64,000 nucleotides of DNA from Nymphaea colorata (GCF_008831285.2 NC_045141.1:17966106-18030105); one strand, 5' to 3'; shown: positions 13,401 to 26,078, counted from the stretch's first letter. The notes: generated by a model not told the origin, from the letters alone. Translations and numbers: made by a program.

Positions 13401-15003
13401 AACCATGGGCAGGGGCCTGTTTGGTTCTTAAAAGTGTTCTCTTTTTACAGTTGAGTTGGGGGCAGTCTGCTCTGCCAGTCTTGTGATGCCGTTCTCCTTT
13501 CAGGCTTGTCGGTTAGGCATCCACAGTTTGATATAACTGTGGATTTCAGATCCTCTCATATCTCAGATCTGTGAAGAATCAAATGAACCTTAGTTATGGA
13601 CAGTCGGAATGTCAAGCTTCTACAGAATTGATGTGCACAAAGCTCATCTCCTACTGGGAATCTCCAGTTCGGCGACTTAACTTTCAAACAAAAAGGGATC
13701 GGACGAAATTACAAATGTACAAGAAAGAGCGCTCTGTCTCAAAAACAGATAAAAATTTCGTGGGACGTTTTCAAGCGAATTATTTTCAGGAAGCAAATGC
13801 TCTGTATGTAGTTTTTTCTGGAAACTTTCTTGCTCTCGTGATGCTTGCAGGGTCTTTCTCTGTGTTCACTTGCGTAGGAACAAAGCAGAGGACTGGGGAT
13901 GGTTGCATAATCGATGCCAATTACATCAGTAACATCACCATTTCTTTTTGCACCGGAAAGGAGGCAGAGATCGACAGAAAGAGAGAGAGAGACCCTTAAA
14001 ATTCGCAACTCATAATCTCCTTCACCATCAATTAAATGGTGGCATTTTATGGAACTGCCCATGTAAATAATGGCGGACATGAAAGAGAAAAAGAAAATTA
14101 AAACGAATGATTTGGCAAGCCGGAGACTGAAAAGCTACCTGTAGAGAAGAAGGCCATATACGGCCGCCGAACACCCATTAAGACCTTCACAACTGTACTG
14201 CCTGATCGGTAAACGGTGCAACATTTTGTTCAGAATACGAATAATGGAAAAGGGAAGAGCTCCTGATAAAGTGTGCATAAATGGGAAATTTTTTTAAGGA
14301 GCCTTTTCGTTGGGTTGCTTCCATTACTTTATGAAGCCAAACAAATGAGGAAGCAAATATGTTTCTTTTTTGGCCGACCTTTTGTCAAAATGGACGTAAG
14401 GTCGCAACATGGTGTCCTCCTGTCCGCTAATGGAGTAACAATGCATTATATAACTTGTATTCAATTTATTTCATATTTAATTTTCATTTTGTAATAAAAA
14501 CTATTCTTGCAAGAGAGAGGGAGAGGGGGGGAGACCACAAAATTGCAAATTGATTAACAAAAGTGGGGGAGAACTTGTCACCAGAATTAAATATCTGGGC
14601 TTAAAACTGCAAGGTATTTAGTATTGGGTATTTTGTGAAATTTTTGTTCTGCATTCCATTTACCACACCTGTCATGGAATTTTTATTCTGAGCATCAAGA
14701 AGCTAACAGGTAAAATTTTCTTTTAGCATTGAAGTTCCATCTATTCAAGTGGAACTTTGATGTCAATACTAAAGTTCTATAATTGTTCTAAAACTCTCAG
14801 CACTAAAGTTCGGTGTTTATCTACAACTGCAACTTTCCACCAAATTTGAACTAGAGTTCCAACTCTACAAGAAAGTTGCATGTATTCAAACAGGCCCGTA
14901 AAATAAAAAGATCGGCAAGGAAACCGTATAAGAATGCAAAAGAGAAAGAAGTGAAGGATGAAGAATAGAAAAGGGAGGAGAGAGATAGCAAAAGGGAGGG
15001 CTA

Positions 15004-15435
15004 ATGTTTAGCTCATTCATTCGTTTTTACTTTCTTCTGCGAACACTGAAATTAGCACTTCGAGGTACGAAAACAGATCATATACTTTAAGGAAACAATA
15101 TATTAAATGGAAACTTCAGCTCTTGTTTAAGCGGCAAGATGAAATACTTTTCATGCTTACCAAAAAATCAATAACAGAATAAGGATAGCTGGTCCACCAC
15201 AATGAGCTCTTCATGGTAAACTGCCAACTTACTTCTCGAGTTGTCACGCACCACAAACCCGACAATCTCTCAAACTGATGGCAAGTCTAATTTTAAATAA
15301 AATTAATCTAAAAAAACTAAGGGAGACTATATTTTTGCACAAATTCTAATGAATACTTTTAAGTATTCTTTAATACATTTGTTTCATTTAGTAAATCACA
15401 TTTTAGGAAGAAAATCGAATGAATGAGCTAAACAT
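15004..15435. mobile_element. Non-autonomous DNA transposon with perfect 20-bp terminal inverted repeats
   Basis: The left end ATGTTTAGCTCATTCATTCG (15004-15023) is the exact reverse complement of 15416-15435. The 432-bp interior has no coding frame. I see no convincing target-site duplication, so the superfamily stays open. Size and structure fit a miniature inverted-repeat element. A fold-back produced by chance is unlikely for 20 of 20 bases. Confidence 0.7.
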
Positions 15436-18400
15436 ACTCCGCTCACTTCTGTTGCATTTCCTCCATATTACTACAGGGATGTTGGTGTGCTAGACATTTG
15501 TAGCGGGTGGTTTGTCCCACAAAATATTTGAATCGAGCCAACTTCTCACGATGGTGCCTTGGTTTTGTTCTTTACGCTGTCTCCAGAAAAGGTGGCTGGT
15601 TGATCAGAGGCAACAGGGGGAGTTGTGTTGTTGCAGTTGCCTGCTGGACTGAATCCTCAGCTGACCAAATAGCATATTGGATTCTATTGGAACACCTAAA
15701 ATTCTTAAACGATCCACCGCACGAAGTGAAATGCATAATTCTTGAAGCTCTTGTAATTGTTTCCCACGGCAAACATTGACCCAAGATAAAATGACTTCAT
15801 CTGGCTGCGACCAATGATTAACATGTAGGTGCAACATTTTGCTAACTAGCTTGGTAGAATATTTTGTTTTTTTTTTCCTAATGTTTACTTAGAAAACCAC
15901 CTTCGACATAAAATCTCTACCCATACCCTTATACCCCCACAGTTGTTTTGATTTGCTTTAGAACCTGAGTGAAGTTCTTACGATACATCCTTTTAACTCA
16001 GATGTCTCATTGTCAATATACTAAATGGTAATGAACTGCTTGAATTGTTATCGCATTGAAATAGCTTGCTTCCTCTCGTTTATGTTTATGAGACGAGACG
16101 TGCATAGCTCTAAACTCACAGAGCTTATTTATCGTCAGATAAAGCAAAGGAAACTTATCTACCATGGACGAGACGCTGCCTAAATTAGTATTAAATTTAA
16201 ACTGCCTACTCAAACCAAGCAACTAACATGCATTTACGGTAGATTTCTTAATCAGAAGACATCAAATAGGTTTTCCATTGGAATAACCCAAAATCATCAC
16301 CCTTTTTCATCGGAATAGGCCAAAACTATCGCCCACGCCCAAACATTTGCAAGGAATTTAGATTAAAAAAAGTTACTTAAGTGGAATAACCAGAACATCG
16401 CAGCTTTTTTTGTAAAGCCATTCTTTTCAAGGCGGATCGACGGTAAGCTCCTGAACATCCTCAAAAGCACGAGAGTGGCAGGATCGCCGACTTCACAAAA
16501 CCACGCATGTTACAGCTCTATTTGCAGATGGCCTTTTGCAAACTAGATCATTTACGCGCCTGGAGATGACAAAGGCCATGTATAACCCAACAATAAAATC
16601 TCAAGGGTCTCGACAAGAAAACAGCAGCATTCAACCGCACGAATACAGCGGAAAAAGATGGTTCAACTCAACCCCACAACCGGTGAATGTGAAAGGCTCA
16701 AAGGATAAAAGAAGATAAGCACATGATTTGTTGTAACGATATCAAGGTGAACCAAGACAGGGACGACGTACCACACATATTAGTCGAACGCAAGCACCCG
16801 CACTATATGGTATATATGAAGCTGTGCAAATAATTTATACCCATTTATGAACTCATGGAACATAAAGCATGCGTTGCCAACCTTTGCCTTTTTGGGGACA
16901 GACGGTATCGGAAATAACATTGAAAAGAAATAAAGAGTGTGTGCATGTGTGTAAGCATGGGTATAGGAAGATATGCACATTGTTGTAACAAAATATTCAA
17001 CATAAAATGAAAGCGAGTGTGTGTGTGTTTGGTGTCAGGGAGAGGGTAAGAAAGAGGGACCGTATGCCAGATATAGTGATTCTTATGAAAAGCAAAAACA
17101 GAAATCTAACACTTTTCTGGTTGCCATTTTTAGCTCCAAGGAGAGTTTTGGAATTCACCAACAATCAAATCCAAAAGAGAAAAGGAAGAATCTGGCCTAA
17201 ATCATAAAGGATGAAAGAAGAATCATTACCACCAATAGCTTTAATGAGCATTTCATGGTTCTGTGAAAGCAATGATGAAACAACACCTGATGGAAGATCT
17301 TCTCATGGCATTAGAAATCAAAGAACCAAAGGTCGACTAGAAAGCTAATGATGCTTGATCACCAGGAAATTTCGTTTTAAAAGCCCATAACGACAATTCT
17401 TTGCATTCTTAGATAATGGCAACGTATGTTCTCTGCCACAGTAAAAAGGATGGGGAAAAAATTGAGCACATTAAAAGAGCAACATGAGCACCAAACAACA
17501 AAACAAACTCCTGAAGCACTTTTTATTCTTAAAAGCACACCTAGGCCCTCCTAGGCACTGGACAGCAACCTAAAACATTTAACTTAAGCAGTCCAAACTA
17601 TACAAGTATACTTACGATTTTTCATTTTGAAAGTTCAAATTTTTTGGAAATATCTTCCAGCATATCCAATTGCTGTACAGCTTTTTCAAAACCCCAGTTG
17701 GACCTTTTTTTCTATATCCTCTCTTCTTCTGTTGAATAGGACTATCTATGCCGCTATGCCCCCAGTTGGTGCTGCCTAAGCCCTGACTAAGCTTTCTCAA
17801 AGGTCTGCCATCAAGGGCCGCTAGTTCTTTTAACCAAATAGGCAACAAAAACACTTGAACCTTCAAATGAGTTACACAATTACTACTTAAATTTGGTACC
17901 TGTAAGAATACGGTGTAGGGATGAAAGCACGTAAAGGAAGTGAACAAAGCTCCAAGATCATTCAAACTAGAGAATAAGCCAGAAAAGGTCAAACAAGAAG
18001 CACACGTTTAGAATGTGCATGATGCACCACAAGAGCACATAGAAAGGATATATAATCTTACCAACTAAATTTCGAAAGGAGCATGTTTCAAAAGGGGCCA
18101 AATAGAAATACATGTCCAAGAAGGACAGAGGAGAGCTCCAACTTGGACCAGTCACTGGCTAGCCTAGCAACTTCACAGGACAGGCTATATCACATAGGCA
18201 CAACTGTGGAATGCAAGTGCAGGTGAACGTTCTGGAACAAGTGCAGCGCTTTAAAAAATATTAAGGGTGCAACAGTCGTATATAGTGCAGAACACGGCAT
18301 CTTTATTATCAATAGCAAAAAAATTTAGAAATGGTAAATAGCAAAGGCATAAAATGAAAATTGCCTAACAGATCAATCTAATAAATATGTGAGCTTATCA

Positions 18401-18859
18401 ATCATTTGACATCACCTAATTTGTGTCATGGTTAAGTCTAATATGCATAAATACACTTCAATAGCAGATTATTAGATTTGGTGGGTCAGAGCTAAACCTG
18501 TGCATATTCAAGGTGCAACACAGTGCAGCCAGCTCCTTGAACAGTTTGGGTTACATGGGGCACTCACTTCAGGAGTGCATGCATGTGCCCCTGTCCATAG
18601 CTTTAGTGAGCTGTGAGTCGGAGCAAAACCTGTGGCAGGTGCATCACAGGTGTAGCCCGGCTCCTTGAACAGTTTGGGTTACATTACTCACTTCAAGAGT
18701 GAGTGCAAGTGCCTGTGTGTATTATGTGTGAACATATAAAGCATGTATACATATATAAAAGAAAAATATGCACTTGAATTAGGGTATATCAGCAAAAACA
18801 AACAGTCGCAGCACCAACACTCACATCCAAGTCTTGTCACTTCATGTGTGGCAGCTTAA
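15436..18859. other. Intergenic DNA, no recognised gene
   Basis: AT-rich sequence with only weak open frames. The longest, about 126 codons on the minus strand near 17.6-18.0 kb, has no motif I recognise and no start or splice context that supports it. An imperfect direct repeat lies near 18.5-18.7 kb. Confidence 0.5.
18484..18717. repeat. Imperfect direct repeat, two copies about 130 bases apart
   Basis: Copy one (about 18484-18595) and copy two (about 18617-18717) share AAACCTGTG, then GCTCCTTGAACAGTTTGGGT, then a CACTTCA-GAGTG block, in the same order. The copies have diverged by small gaps and substitutions. It may be a local duplication or part of an old repeat. Confidence 0.7.
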
Positions 18860-19502
18860 GGCCACGTTTGATGGCCAGGATTTTTTTGAGGGAGAATTTT
18901 TTCAGGGGAAAAAATCCACGGTAAACTGACATGAAGGTAAATTTTTCGTTTTCCTGTTTCAGGCCATGTTTGATGGCCTGGAATTTTTTTTCAGGGTAAA
19001 AAATCCTTAGTTTGATAAAACAGGAAAAATTTTTCATGGAAAAAATTATTGACCGTTACAACACACTGAGACATTCACTGGAGACACGAACAGACACAGA
19101 CCTACATATGAAAGAGCAAATATGTCAATGTAAGTATCTCATATCATCAATGCATAATACCAGAGATATGTCAGGATACCAGAGAAAACAGCCTCCTTCC
19201 GAGAAATAAGTAAGCAAACAAGAAAGAAAAGGAGATCAGGGAGAGACATCTGCCAAAGAGGAATGAATTTTCCACCTAAGTAGCAAGCGGACGGAGGCAG
19301 AGGCAGCTTTCTTTTAAATCTCTCTGCTGGCGATGGCTTCAGTTCAAGTAGGCACACAAGCTGCTCCGCCACTGTCACAGAGAGCTGTGAGCAAGAGGCA
19401 ACCTGCCGCACACTGCAGAAGGATGTGCCTCCCTTCTTTTGAAGCAAACCCGTCTCCCTTTTTATGAGGAAAAAAAGGCATCGATTAAAACCCTAGATGC
19501 TG

Positions 19503-19505
<3 letters not shown>

Positions 19506-19541
<36 letters not shown>
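19506..19541. repeat. (GA)n microsatellite inside the Harbinger-like element
   Basis: About 18 GA units, followed by a further purine-rich stretch. It lies between the element's two ends. Confidence 0.95.
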
Positions 19542-19550
<9 letters not shown>

Positions 19551-19831
19551 GAAGAAGAAAACTCACCAGCAACCCCGATGCTGGTTGTTCCTATCCTCGG
19601 TCGAATCTTCTTCAATACCGGCAGGAAAGGGGGGGTCGTCATGGGGGAGAACAAGAAATAGGAAATCATGGTGAGAAGAGAAGAAAAGCTCGGAGAGAGA
19701 GGAAGAGGAAGCGAGGACGAAGAAGAGAGAATAACAGGGAGTGACAGGGAAGCGGTAGCAGGGGAGGGAAAGCTCGCGAGGTGGTCGGGGCGAGCGAGAA
19801 GAAGCCCTAACGGCCAAAAATTTTATGCAAG

Positions 19832-19897
19832 GGTAAATTTCCCTCGAAAAAAAGTCGGACCCTCCAGGGTCCGACTTTTTTTCGGGGGAAATTTACC
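19832..19897. repeat. Near-perfect 66-base hairpin
   Basis: Two 32-base arms (19832-19863 and 19866-19897) are reverse complements except for one base, with a two-base loop (CC). The centre reads GGACCCT-CC-AGGGTCC. It sits near the right end of the Harbinger-like element. It could be an internal fold-back used during transposition, or a remnant of a smaller element. Confidence 0.9.
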
Positions 19898-20016
19898 TTC
19901 GATTTCATTATTTACCGCGGTAAAGTTACCGGTGTTTGATAACACCGGGAAAAGTCGTACATTTTTTTCTTTTTTCATCCACTGCACAGTATTTCCCCTG
20001 GCAATCAAACGTGGCC

Positions 20017-20197
20017 TAAATGTCATGTCCATGTGACATGAATTCAATTGTACATCAAATAAAGGTTTTCTAAAAGCCTGACTTGGGACCTACAAAGGAC
20101 GTGCATATACAATATGTATCACATGGGGCCTTCCACAAATGCAAATTTATAAGAAACTGAATCCTGGCTTTTAGAAACATGACAAACCTGACTGTCG

Positions 20198-20236
<39 letters not shown>

Positions 20237-21005
20237 ACTGGTGAATAGTCAATCAGGAAAGAGAGATACCATTGTCAGTGTATCACGTCCCTTTAGAAGT
20301 CAGGATCTAACTTTCCTACATTCATACAAAGTGTCTGCCCAGAGCCACCAAATTCCCACCACCAGAAGAAAAGGGTCCTAAGCAAGTTAAAGGTAGTACA
20401 TGCCTTGAAGATGTGTACATGTGTATCTCTCATGTTGCCATGACAAAAGGCATTCTCTAATAAACAGCACATCCATTATTTGCTGTTAAACTGACAATAA
20501 CCCTGATCTTGTTTATATTTGATAGAAGAGAAAATAACTGATGAGATTTACTATATAGAACTGATAGTAGTTTTTCTCAAGCTTAATTTTAAACCTAAAG
20601 TAACTCATTCGTGCCAAGTTTTAGAGCATATACTCATTTCCACCAAGAGGTTTTTGTCCACAATATCTCTAACCATTATTCTTTTCAAGTGTCTCCATTT
20701 TACCATGCAGTGCCTGTCTCCACTTGCTTTGCAGCATACAATCAATATTTCCATGAATTACATTTGTTCTACACTTTGCTACCAACAGTTCATAGGTCCT
20801 GAAGGTAGAGGTATAAAATATAAATTAGCATATGAGATGAAAAATACCCATGCTTTCCTTTTTTTTTTCTCTTGGTGCCATAGCCCATAGGGAGGTTATG
20901 TGACTTCTGTCTAAATTGGTAAAATAAAGGATGAGCTTTCAAACACTTCATGAGGGATGAATTACTGATCCCTAAGATGATTCCATGGATATTATGGAAC
21001 ATAGG
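20017..21005. other. Intergenic DNA between two transposable elements
   Basis: No recognisable gene. It contains a long CT run starting at 20200. The last 8 bases are the left copy of the target-site duplication of the next element. Confidence 0.5.
20200..20234. repeat. (CT)n microsatellite
   Basis: About 17 CT units. Confidence 0.95.
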
Positions 21006-21378
21006 CTATGTCACACGGGTGCGGATGCGATACGGGTGCGGATACGGGGATACGGGTGCGGATACGGCAATTTTCATCTTTTTTGGATACGCGGACACGG
21101 CTACATTAAATATTAAAAAAATGATAAGATTAAAAAAAAACATTAAATTAATAGTTCACTCTTACAATCTTGTTAGAAAATGTGTTTTATCACAAAAGTA
21201 CTGAATATCTGAAAGGATTGTTCATGGAAATAATTGGATGCATCATAAAAAATTGATAAAATGAAAAAAAAAACATTAAATTAATGACTTTTATTTTTTG
21301 CCGTGTCCGCACCCGTATCCCCGTGTCCGCGTGTCGACACGGATACGTGGGCTATTTTGCCGTGTCCGTGTGACATAA
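21006..21378. mobile_element. hAT-like miniature element with 8-bp target duplication
   Basis: The ends read CTATGTCACACGG and, reversed, TTATGTCACACGG, differing only at the first base. The octamer AACATAGG flanks both sides (20998-21005 and 21379-21386), which fits an hAT-type insertion. Both subterminal regions are dense in GATACGGGTGCG-like units, in opposite orientation at the two ends, such as transposase-binding arrays show. The AT-rich centre holds two direct copies of a stretch ending AAAAACATTAAATTAAT. It has no coding capacity. Confidence 0.8.
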
Positions 21379-21386
21379 AACATAGG

Positions 21387-24300
21387 TCATGCATCACAGC
21401 CTCTCCCTTCACCTAGCATAGGTCCAAATTTTTTGAGTTTCTTATATGTAACAACAAAATTACCAGTAGGCAGAGTATCAAGCATGTGATGAACTCCAAA
21501 GATAAATGTGGTATTGAACTTGAACAATTTGAAACTTAAGTTAAACAGCTTATATGAAGTAGCACCGAGAAACCTTTATTATTAAATATTAAGTCATAAA
21601 ACCTATGTCCCATTATGAGAGGGTGTAACTATAACCTAACAAGAGCACCTCACAACTCATGTGTCAAGTTCATCCCTGACATGAACAGATGTGTGCACCC
21701 AAGATCATGAGAATCATATGAAACCTTCCCCCCTGAGGATGCAAAACCCATAAAAGGTTCACTCATTCAGAATGCAAAAATGATGTGCACTATAAGGTAC
21801 TAGAGTTATTAGAGCATCTATTTTTGGATTTTTAGAACAAGGCCCAACATATTAAAAAGAACAAAAACAAGTGACAGTGTCATTATAAGATGACTTATCC
21901 TTCTCTCACACTCGTAGACAGGCTGCTTAGTCCAAGGATCACAACCACTTACATTGTGTAATAGCTAGACTAATGAAATATTTGGCTTCTATTGCTTAAC
22001 ATCAATAACTTAACTGATGCACAAGAATATTGATTTAGTAGGCACTTCTTAATCTTGCTCTGCAGACAATAGTCAACGACTCATCCTTGTACAGAATTAT
22101 CACGAAAAGGGTAAACTACCTCTGACTATTCATAAATGCAATAGAAATAGTATCTCATTTGAATGCAGCAACCCTGAAAATATCTTTCCATAAACTTGAC
22201 ACTTTTGAACAAGAGTAATGGGCCAAAGACCTTTATTATTCATCACTCTGTAATAAAAATATCTTCTTTTGACAGTATTAGGCCTCACTGAAGTATCTAT
22301 GCTTATTAAGCTCATGAAAGTGAGAATTTGTTGCAGGATATATCTCATACTCTCAGTTAGATCCAATTGCAAACTAGGTTACATGGATATGGCTGATGAT
22401 CCAGCCATTAACTTTATTAGAGGAGATGAAAAAGGAGCCAAAATGAAGTATTTGTATACTATAGGTCATAAATGGCAAGCATTCAAGACAAGGATGAGAA
22501 GGATCAACAGACCCTCTCTCGGTTTCTTTGAAAGGAATAGCGGAGAATGAGAGAAGAGACGAGGGAGAAAGGGGGCAGACAAGGGATTGAGAAATAGAGC
22601 AAGAGAAGAATGGTCTTCTTCACTTATTTCAAAAATTTTGGTTTAGAATAGAAGTTTACTTCGCTTCTTTGTTAATTTGTGATAGAAAAATCTGGTTTTA
22701 TCAGTCTTAGCATGTAATTTTTGATAGAAATGATATTTCTGGTCCATAGAGGGCTGAATGGGATATATCATATACGGTTGAGTTTTTGAGGGCTGTTTCT
22801 TTGAATTTAGGTGTTGATCGATAATGATAGAAGTTTGAGCACAGAATGTTTGGGAAGGAGAGCAATTTTAGTTCTGAAATTTTTCTGGTAGGGCTGTAGC
22901 TGTACAGTTCCTTGTTACGTCCTAACGAAGGCTAATTTGAGAATAAGAAGGGGTTTTCCTAATCGTGTATGTGCTGTTCCCATTTGGGCAGCGTACTTGA
23001 AGGGTTATGGTTGGCGAGGCTGCTGGTCGTGTAAGAGGATTAGGTTAAGATCCTTGATGAAGAATGCTAACTGCATCTATTATTTATTTGTTTAGGTGGG
23101 CTGGACCACGAAAACGCACCAAGGACGTGCCCAGAGAACATACTAAATAGTGTTGTACTTGTACCAGCTGTAACATGAGTATAGTGGCTTCACTATTTGT
23201 GACCTCTTGGACTGTCTTGGACAGAGAATATGCAAACAGAATATGAAATAAAGTAAATAAATCAAATCGCTTGACATGCAGACATTCGGTCCATGAGAAA
23301 GCAGAAGAAGGAAAGCACCTGAACAAACTCAAATATTAACTACTCTTGATTCTAGGCCTTCGATTATCTAATAGCAAGTAAGCTAATTTATTCATAGGAG
23401 ACTCAACAGTCTTAAAAGATAGTTTAAACATGCTACAAGATTAAGTACCCAACCATGACAATCATTGAAAGGCACTGACAAAATGGTGAAGACATGCTCT
23501 GGCACTTACCCCAGGGAAAAAAAAAGACAATAAAAGCTGTCTTCATTTAGTGAAGTTTCCCCTTCAACATTGGCTTCTCTCATTACTGATCTCTTGACTT
23601 GATGATACTATTCCTTTCCAACATAAAATTTATAAAGACTGAGGCTGACAAAATCTCTGTCATCAAATCTATTATTCCTGATACTGTAAACAGTCCTCAA
23701 AATGTTTATTTGCATTATCTTTTCTCATTCCATACATTATCATGCATATTGCACTTGCTTCTAAAAAGCCACATATTTCATCTAAATCTTTAACTAGGAC
23801 ACTTGAGCTATGGTAAGAACTGCTTCATGAGGATGTTGGGACTTTCAAGAAGAAGAGAATTTTGATGGCCATTTTGGGATTGAACTCAGAGCAAGTGGTA
23901 CTCACGAAAATGAGCATGAAAAGTGAGGAAAAAAGTCAGCCGCCATAAATATAACCAACAATGGCATTGGCATGAATTACTAGGTCAACGTTTGCATTAT
24001 TGTTCCTATTGCTACGAGAAGGACAGGAAGGGATGCCTCAGAAAAAGGGTTTAGCAGTTCAAGGAGAGAAGTAGGCAGCTATTTCCTTCTTCAGATGAAG
24101 CCTAATGCTGAAAATAACATTAGATCCTAGATGGCATCTAACTAGATGATCAAGCAAAAATGTTAAGTAGTAATACGTGGCTATTTCTTTTTCATGGACC
24201 TGCACATCATTTAATGTGGCACACATCTCAAACTATGTTTTATCATCATGGGTAGCACAAGGTTGAGCTATATAATGCCTATTAGGCTATTACAATGTAT

Positions 24301-25514
24301 TAAAGAGCACACATTGAAGCAAGTTGTTTCAAAAGTAGAGCAACGGCACAGTAAAATTTATGAGGATCAATTACGAGCTGCATCATTATAGCCAATGGAT
24401 GTATAGAAAGAATAGGCAATATAAAATTATAAATCGTTAAATTTTTCATCTCTTGTCTAAGAGAAATTGTGCTCCTTTCTCAAACTCTGATATTTTCTCT
24501 TTTAATTCCTTCGTATGACATCTTGATACAGCTAAAGTCAATTAAATGTTTCTAAAGTTCATTTTCAATTATTTCTTTCCACGCTACCTACAAATTCTAA
24601 TACTTCAATATGCTATATACTTCTGCATCTAGGAAACAAACTACGCCATATAAAAAAAAAATTGAAATCTGATGGACATCGACAAGCTGGATCTGATGCA
24701 CAAGCTCCATTGCAAAGAGGAGTAAAAGAATAAGGAAAAGAAAGTAAATAAACATCAGACAAAGCACTAAATGAGCAGCTAGTTTACCACACACTACCGT
24801 TCAGGATGAGAAACTTAAGTTACATAAACGGTTAGCACAATTGTAAACCTAATTCTGACAATTATGTCAACACATGTAATTTAACAAGACAAGCCTTCAA
24901 TAAATTGGGCTATGATAAATCAAAAATATGCTTCACACCTAAAAGAGAGAAAGAAACAAGACGGCAGACGATTAAATCAATAGAAAAGAAAATAATCCAA
25001 CAATATAATGATTACAAGCAAGAAAGCACGGCCGACTTTATCAGCCATCACAAACAAAACACAACTCAGTTTCCATAAGAAGTGTCCCAGAGTCTCAGAC
25101 ATCAGATTCAAAGAAACGAGAGATGCTCTGTCAGTTTCCATGTATTACAGTGTTGAAGTATCAAATTTGGTCTTCACAGTGTTACTATACGTGCCAAAAG
25201 CACAAGCCTTTCAAAATTTTCAGATACACCTCTGAAACAATTTGGCAAAGTAAAAATTCAGGGAAATAAACTCTTCCCGTGTCCTCAAAAGTTCCTCAAT
25301 TTATTAAAGGGACACTTGAGACTCTTTTATGGTTGCCCATCACAGAGAAAGAATTATTGATAGACAGTTATAGGTCAGTATCTACAGCAGAACCAACTAC
25401 CAATAGGAACAGGATCCGCATAAGAGAACAGAACATAAATTTAAGGTAAAGACCCATATCCTTCTTTTCCTCTTCCAGAAGAATTTGACAGGAGATAAGA
25501 GAAGATTCGTGCCA
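21387..25514. other. Intergenic DNA, no recognised gene
   Basis: About 4 kb of AT-rich sequence. Open frames are short and carry no motif I know. The rightmost few hundred bases follow the TIM23 stop codon and should include its 3' untranslated region. Confidence 0.5.
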
Positions 25515-26078
25515 CTAGAGGGGAACGTATCTCTTCAACGCCTGCTTTCCAGCAACCGCGACTCCGACAGCCAACCCACCGATCGCTCCGGCAACAGCCG
25601 CAGACCTCGGGCCCGAAGCCGCCTTGAATAGCGCTCCCGTTCCCAGACCAGCCAACACGCTGTTGAACACATCGTCCGTGTCCCTAACGGCAACGATGCT
25701 GCTCTCAATCCCAGCGTAAAGTAGACCAATCACGCCAAGGCGATTGCCGAACTTTCTGCCTGTGTGTCCGGAGGCATTGAGAATCCTGTTGACCCTCAGC
25801 TTGAGGGTGTCTCCTTCCTCCCGGGCCTTGATCCCGTCGAACAGGCCCTTGCCGGCGCCGGAGATGGCGCCAGAGAGGTAACCGCATCCGGTGTAGTAAG
25901 TGAGGTTCTCCCCCCAAGAGCGGCGCTGGGCCACGGATTCCTCCTGGAAGAGGAACTCTGGGGAAGTGGGCAGGCGGTAGAGTGTGTGGATTGGCACCTG
26001 CAAATCCTGGTACGGGTTGTATAGCCGCTCCCGCTCCCCTTCCTTGTTCCTATCGACGTTCCCGTAAGGAGACGCCAT
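25515..26078 (-). CDS. TIM23: Mitochondrial import inner membrane translocase subunit TIM23
   Basis: A single exon encodes 187 residues, close to the usual plant TIM23 length. In the family, TIM23 forms the presequence-import channel of the mitochondrial inner membrane together with TIM17. The N-terminal part (1-50) faces the intermembrane space and has the plant-type RLYNPYQ and LPTSPEFLF blocks (19-44). [11 protein letters not shown] (54-64) starts the membrane part. Four short Gly/Ala-rich helices follow, with [12 protein letters not shown] (93-104) and [16 protein letters not shown] (111-126). The end KRYVPL matches the plant form. The start at 26078 gives MASPYG; the frame stays open upstream but lacks an ATG. 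Lack of introns is usual for plant TIM23 genes. The nearest recognised gene is 4.5 kb away, so the neighbours say nothing about its job. Confidence 0.95.
   Translation of the reverse strand: MASPYGNVDRNKEGERERLYNPYQDLQVPIHTLYRLPTSPEFLFQEESVAQRRSWGENLTYYTGCGYLSGAISGAGKGLFDGIKAREEGDTLKLRVNRILNASGHTGRKFGNRLGVIGLLYAGIESSIVAVRDTDDVFNSVLAGLGTGALFKAASGPRSAAVAGAIGGLAVGVAVAGKQALKRYVPL

Larger units (their letters stand above)
4876..15003. other. Intergenic DNA, no recognised gene
   Basis: About 10 kb with only short, unconvincing open frames. The first few hundred bases are upstream of the receptor-kinase start and should hold its leader and promoter; no clear TATA box could be assigned. The stretch also holds several dinucleotide runs, a tRNA-like repeat near 6.85 kb, and scattered motifs common at plant transposon ends. 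No retrotransposon polymerase or transposase was seen. Confidence 0.55.
18860..20016. mobile_element. PIF/Harbinger-type non-autonomous DNA transposon
   Basis: The left end GGCCACGTTTGATGGCCAGG and the reverse complement of the right end, GGCCACGTTTGATTGCCAGG, match at 19 of 20 positions. Both ends are flanked by TAA (18857-18859 and 20017-20019), the three-base TWA duplication typical of PIF/Harbinger elements. The 1157-bp body lacks a recognisable transposase. A second copy of the end sequence lies in direct orientation at 18962-18981, suggesting nesting or end duplication. The body also contains a GA run, a long hairpin at 19832-19897 and a smaller one, CCGGTGTT-TGAT-AACACCGG, at 19929-19948. 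Confidence 0.8.

Noticed and set aside
13571..13999. 142-codon plus-strand frame
   Set aside because: No recognisable domain; it lies in repeat-like DNA.
19563..19817. 84-codon minus-strand frame with a GTGAGT donor inside the Harbinger-like element
   Set aside because: It is low-complexity (Ser/Pro/Phe-rich) and lies fully inside a non-autonomous transposon; no transposase or host protein similarity is visible.
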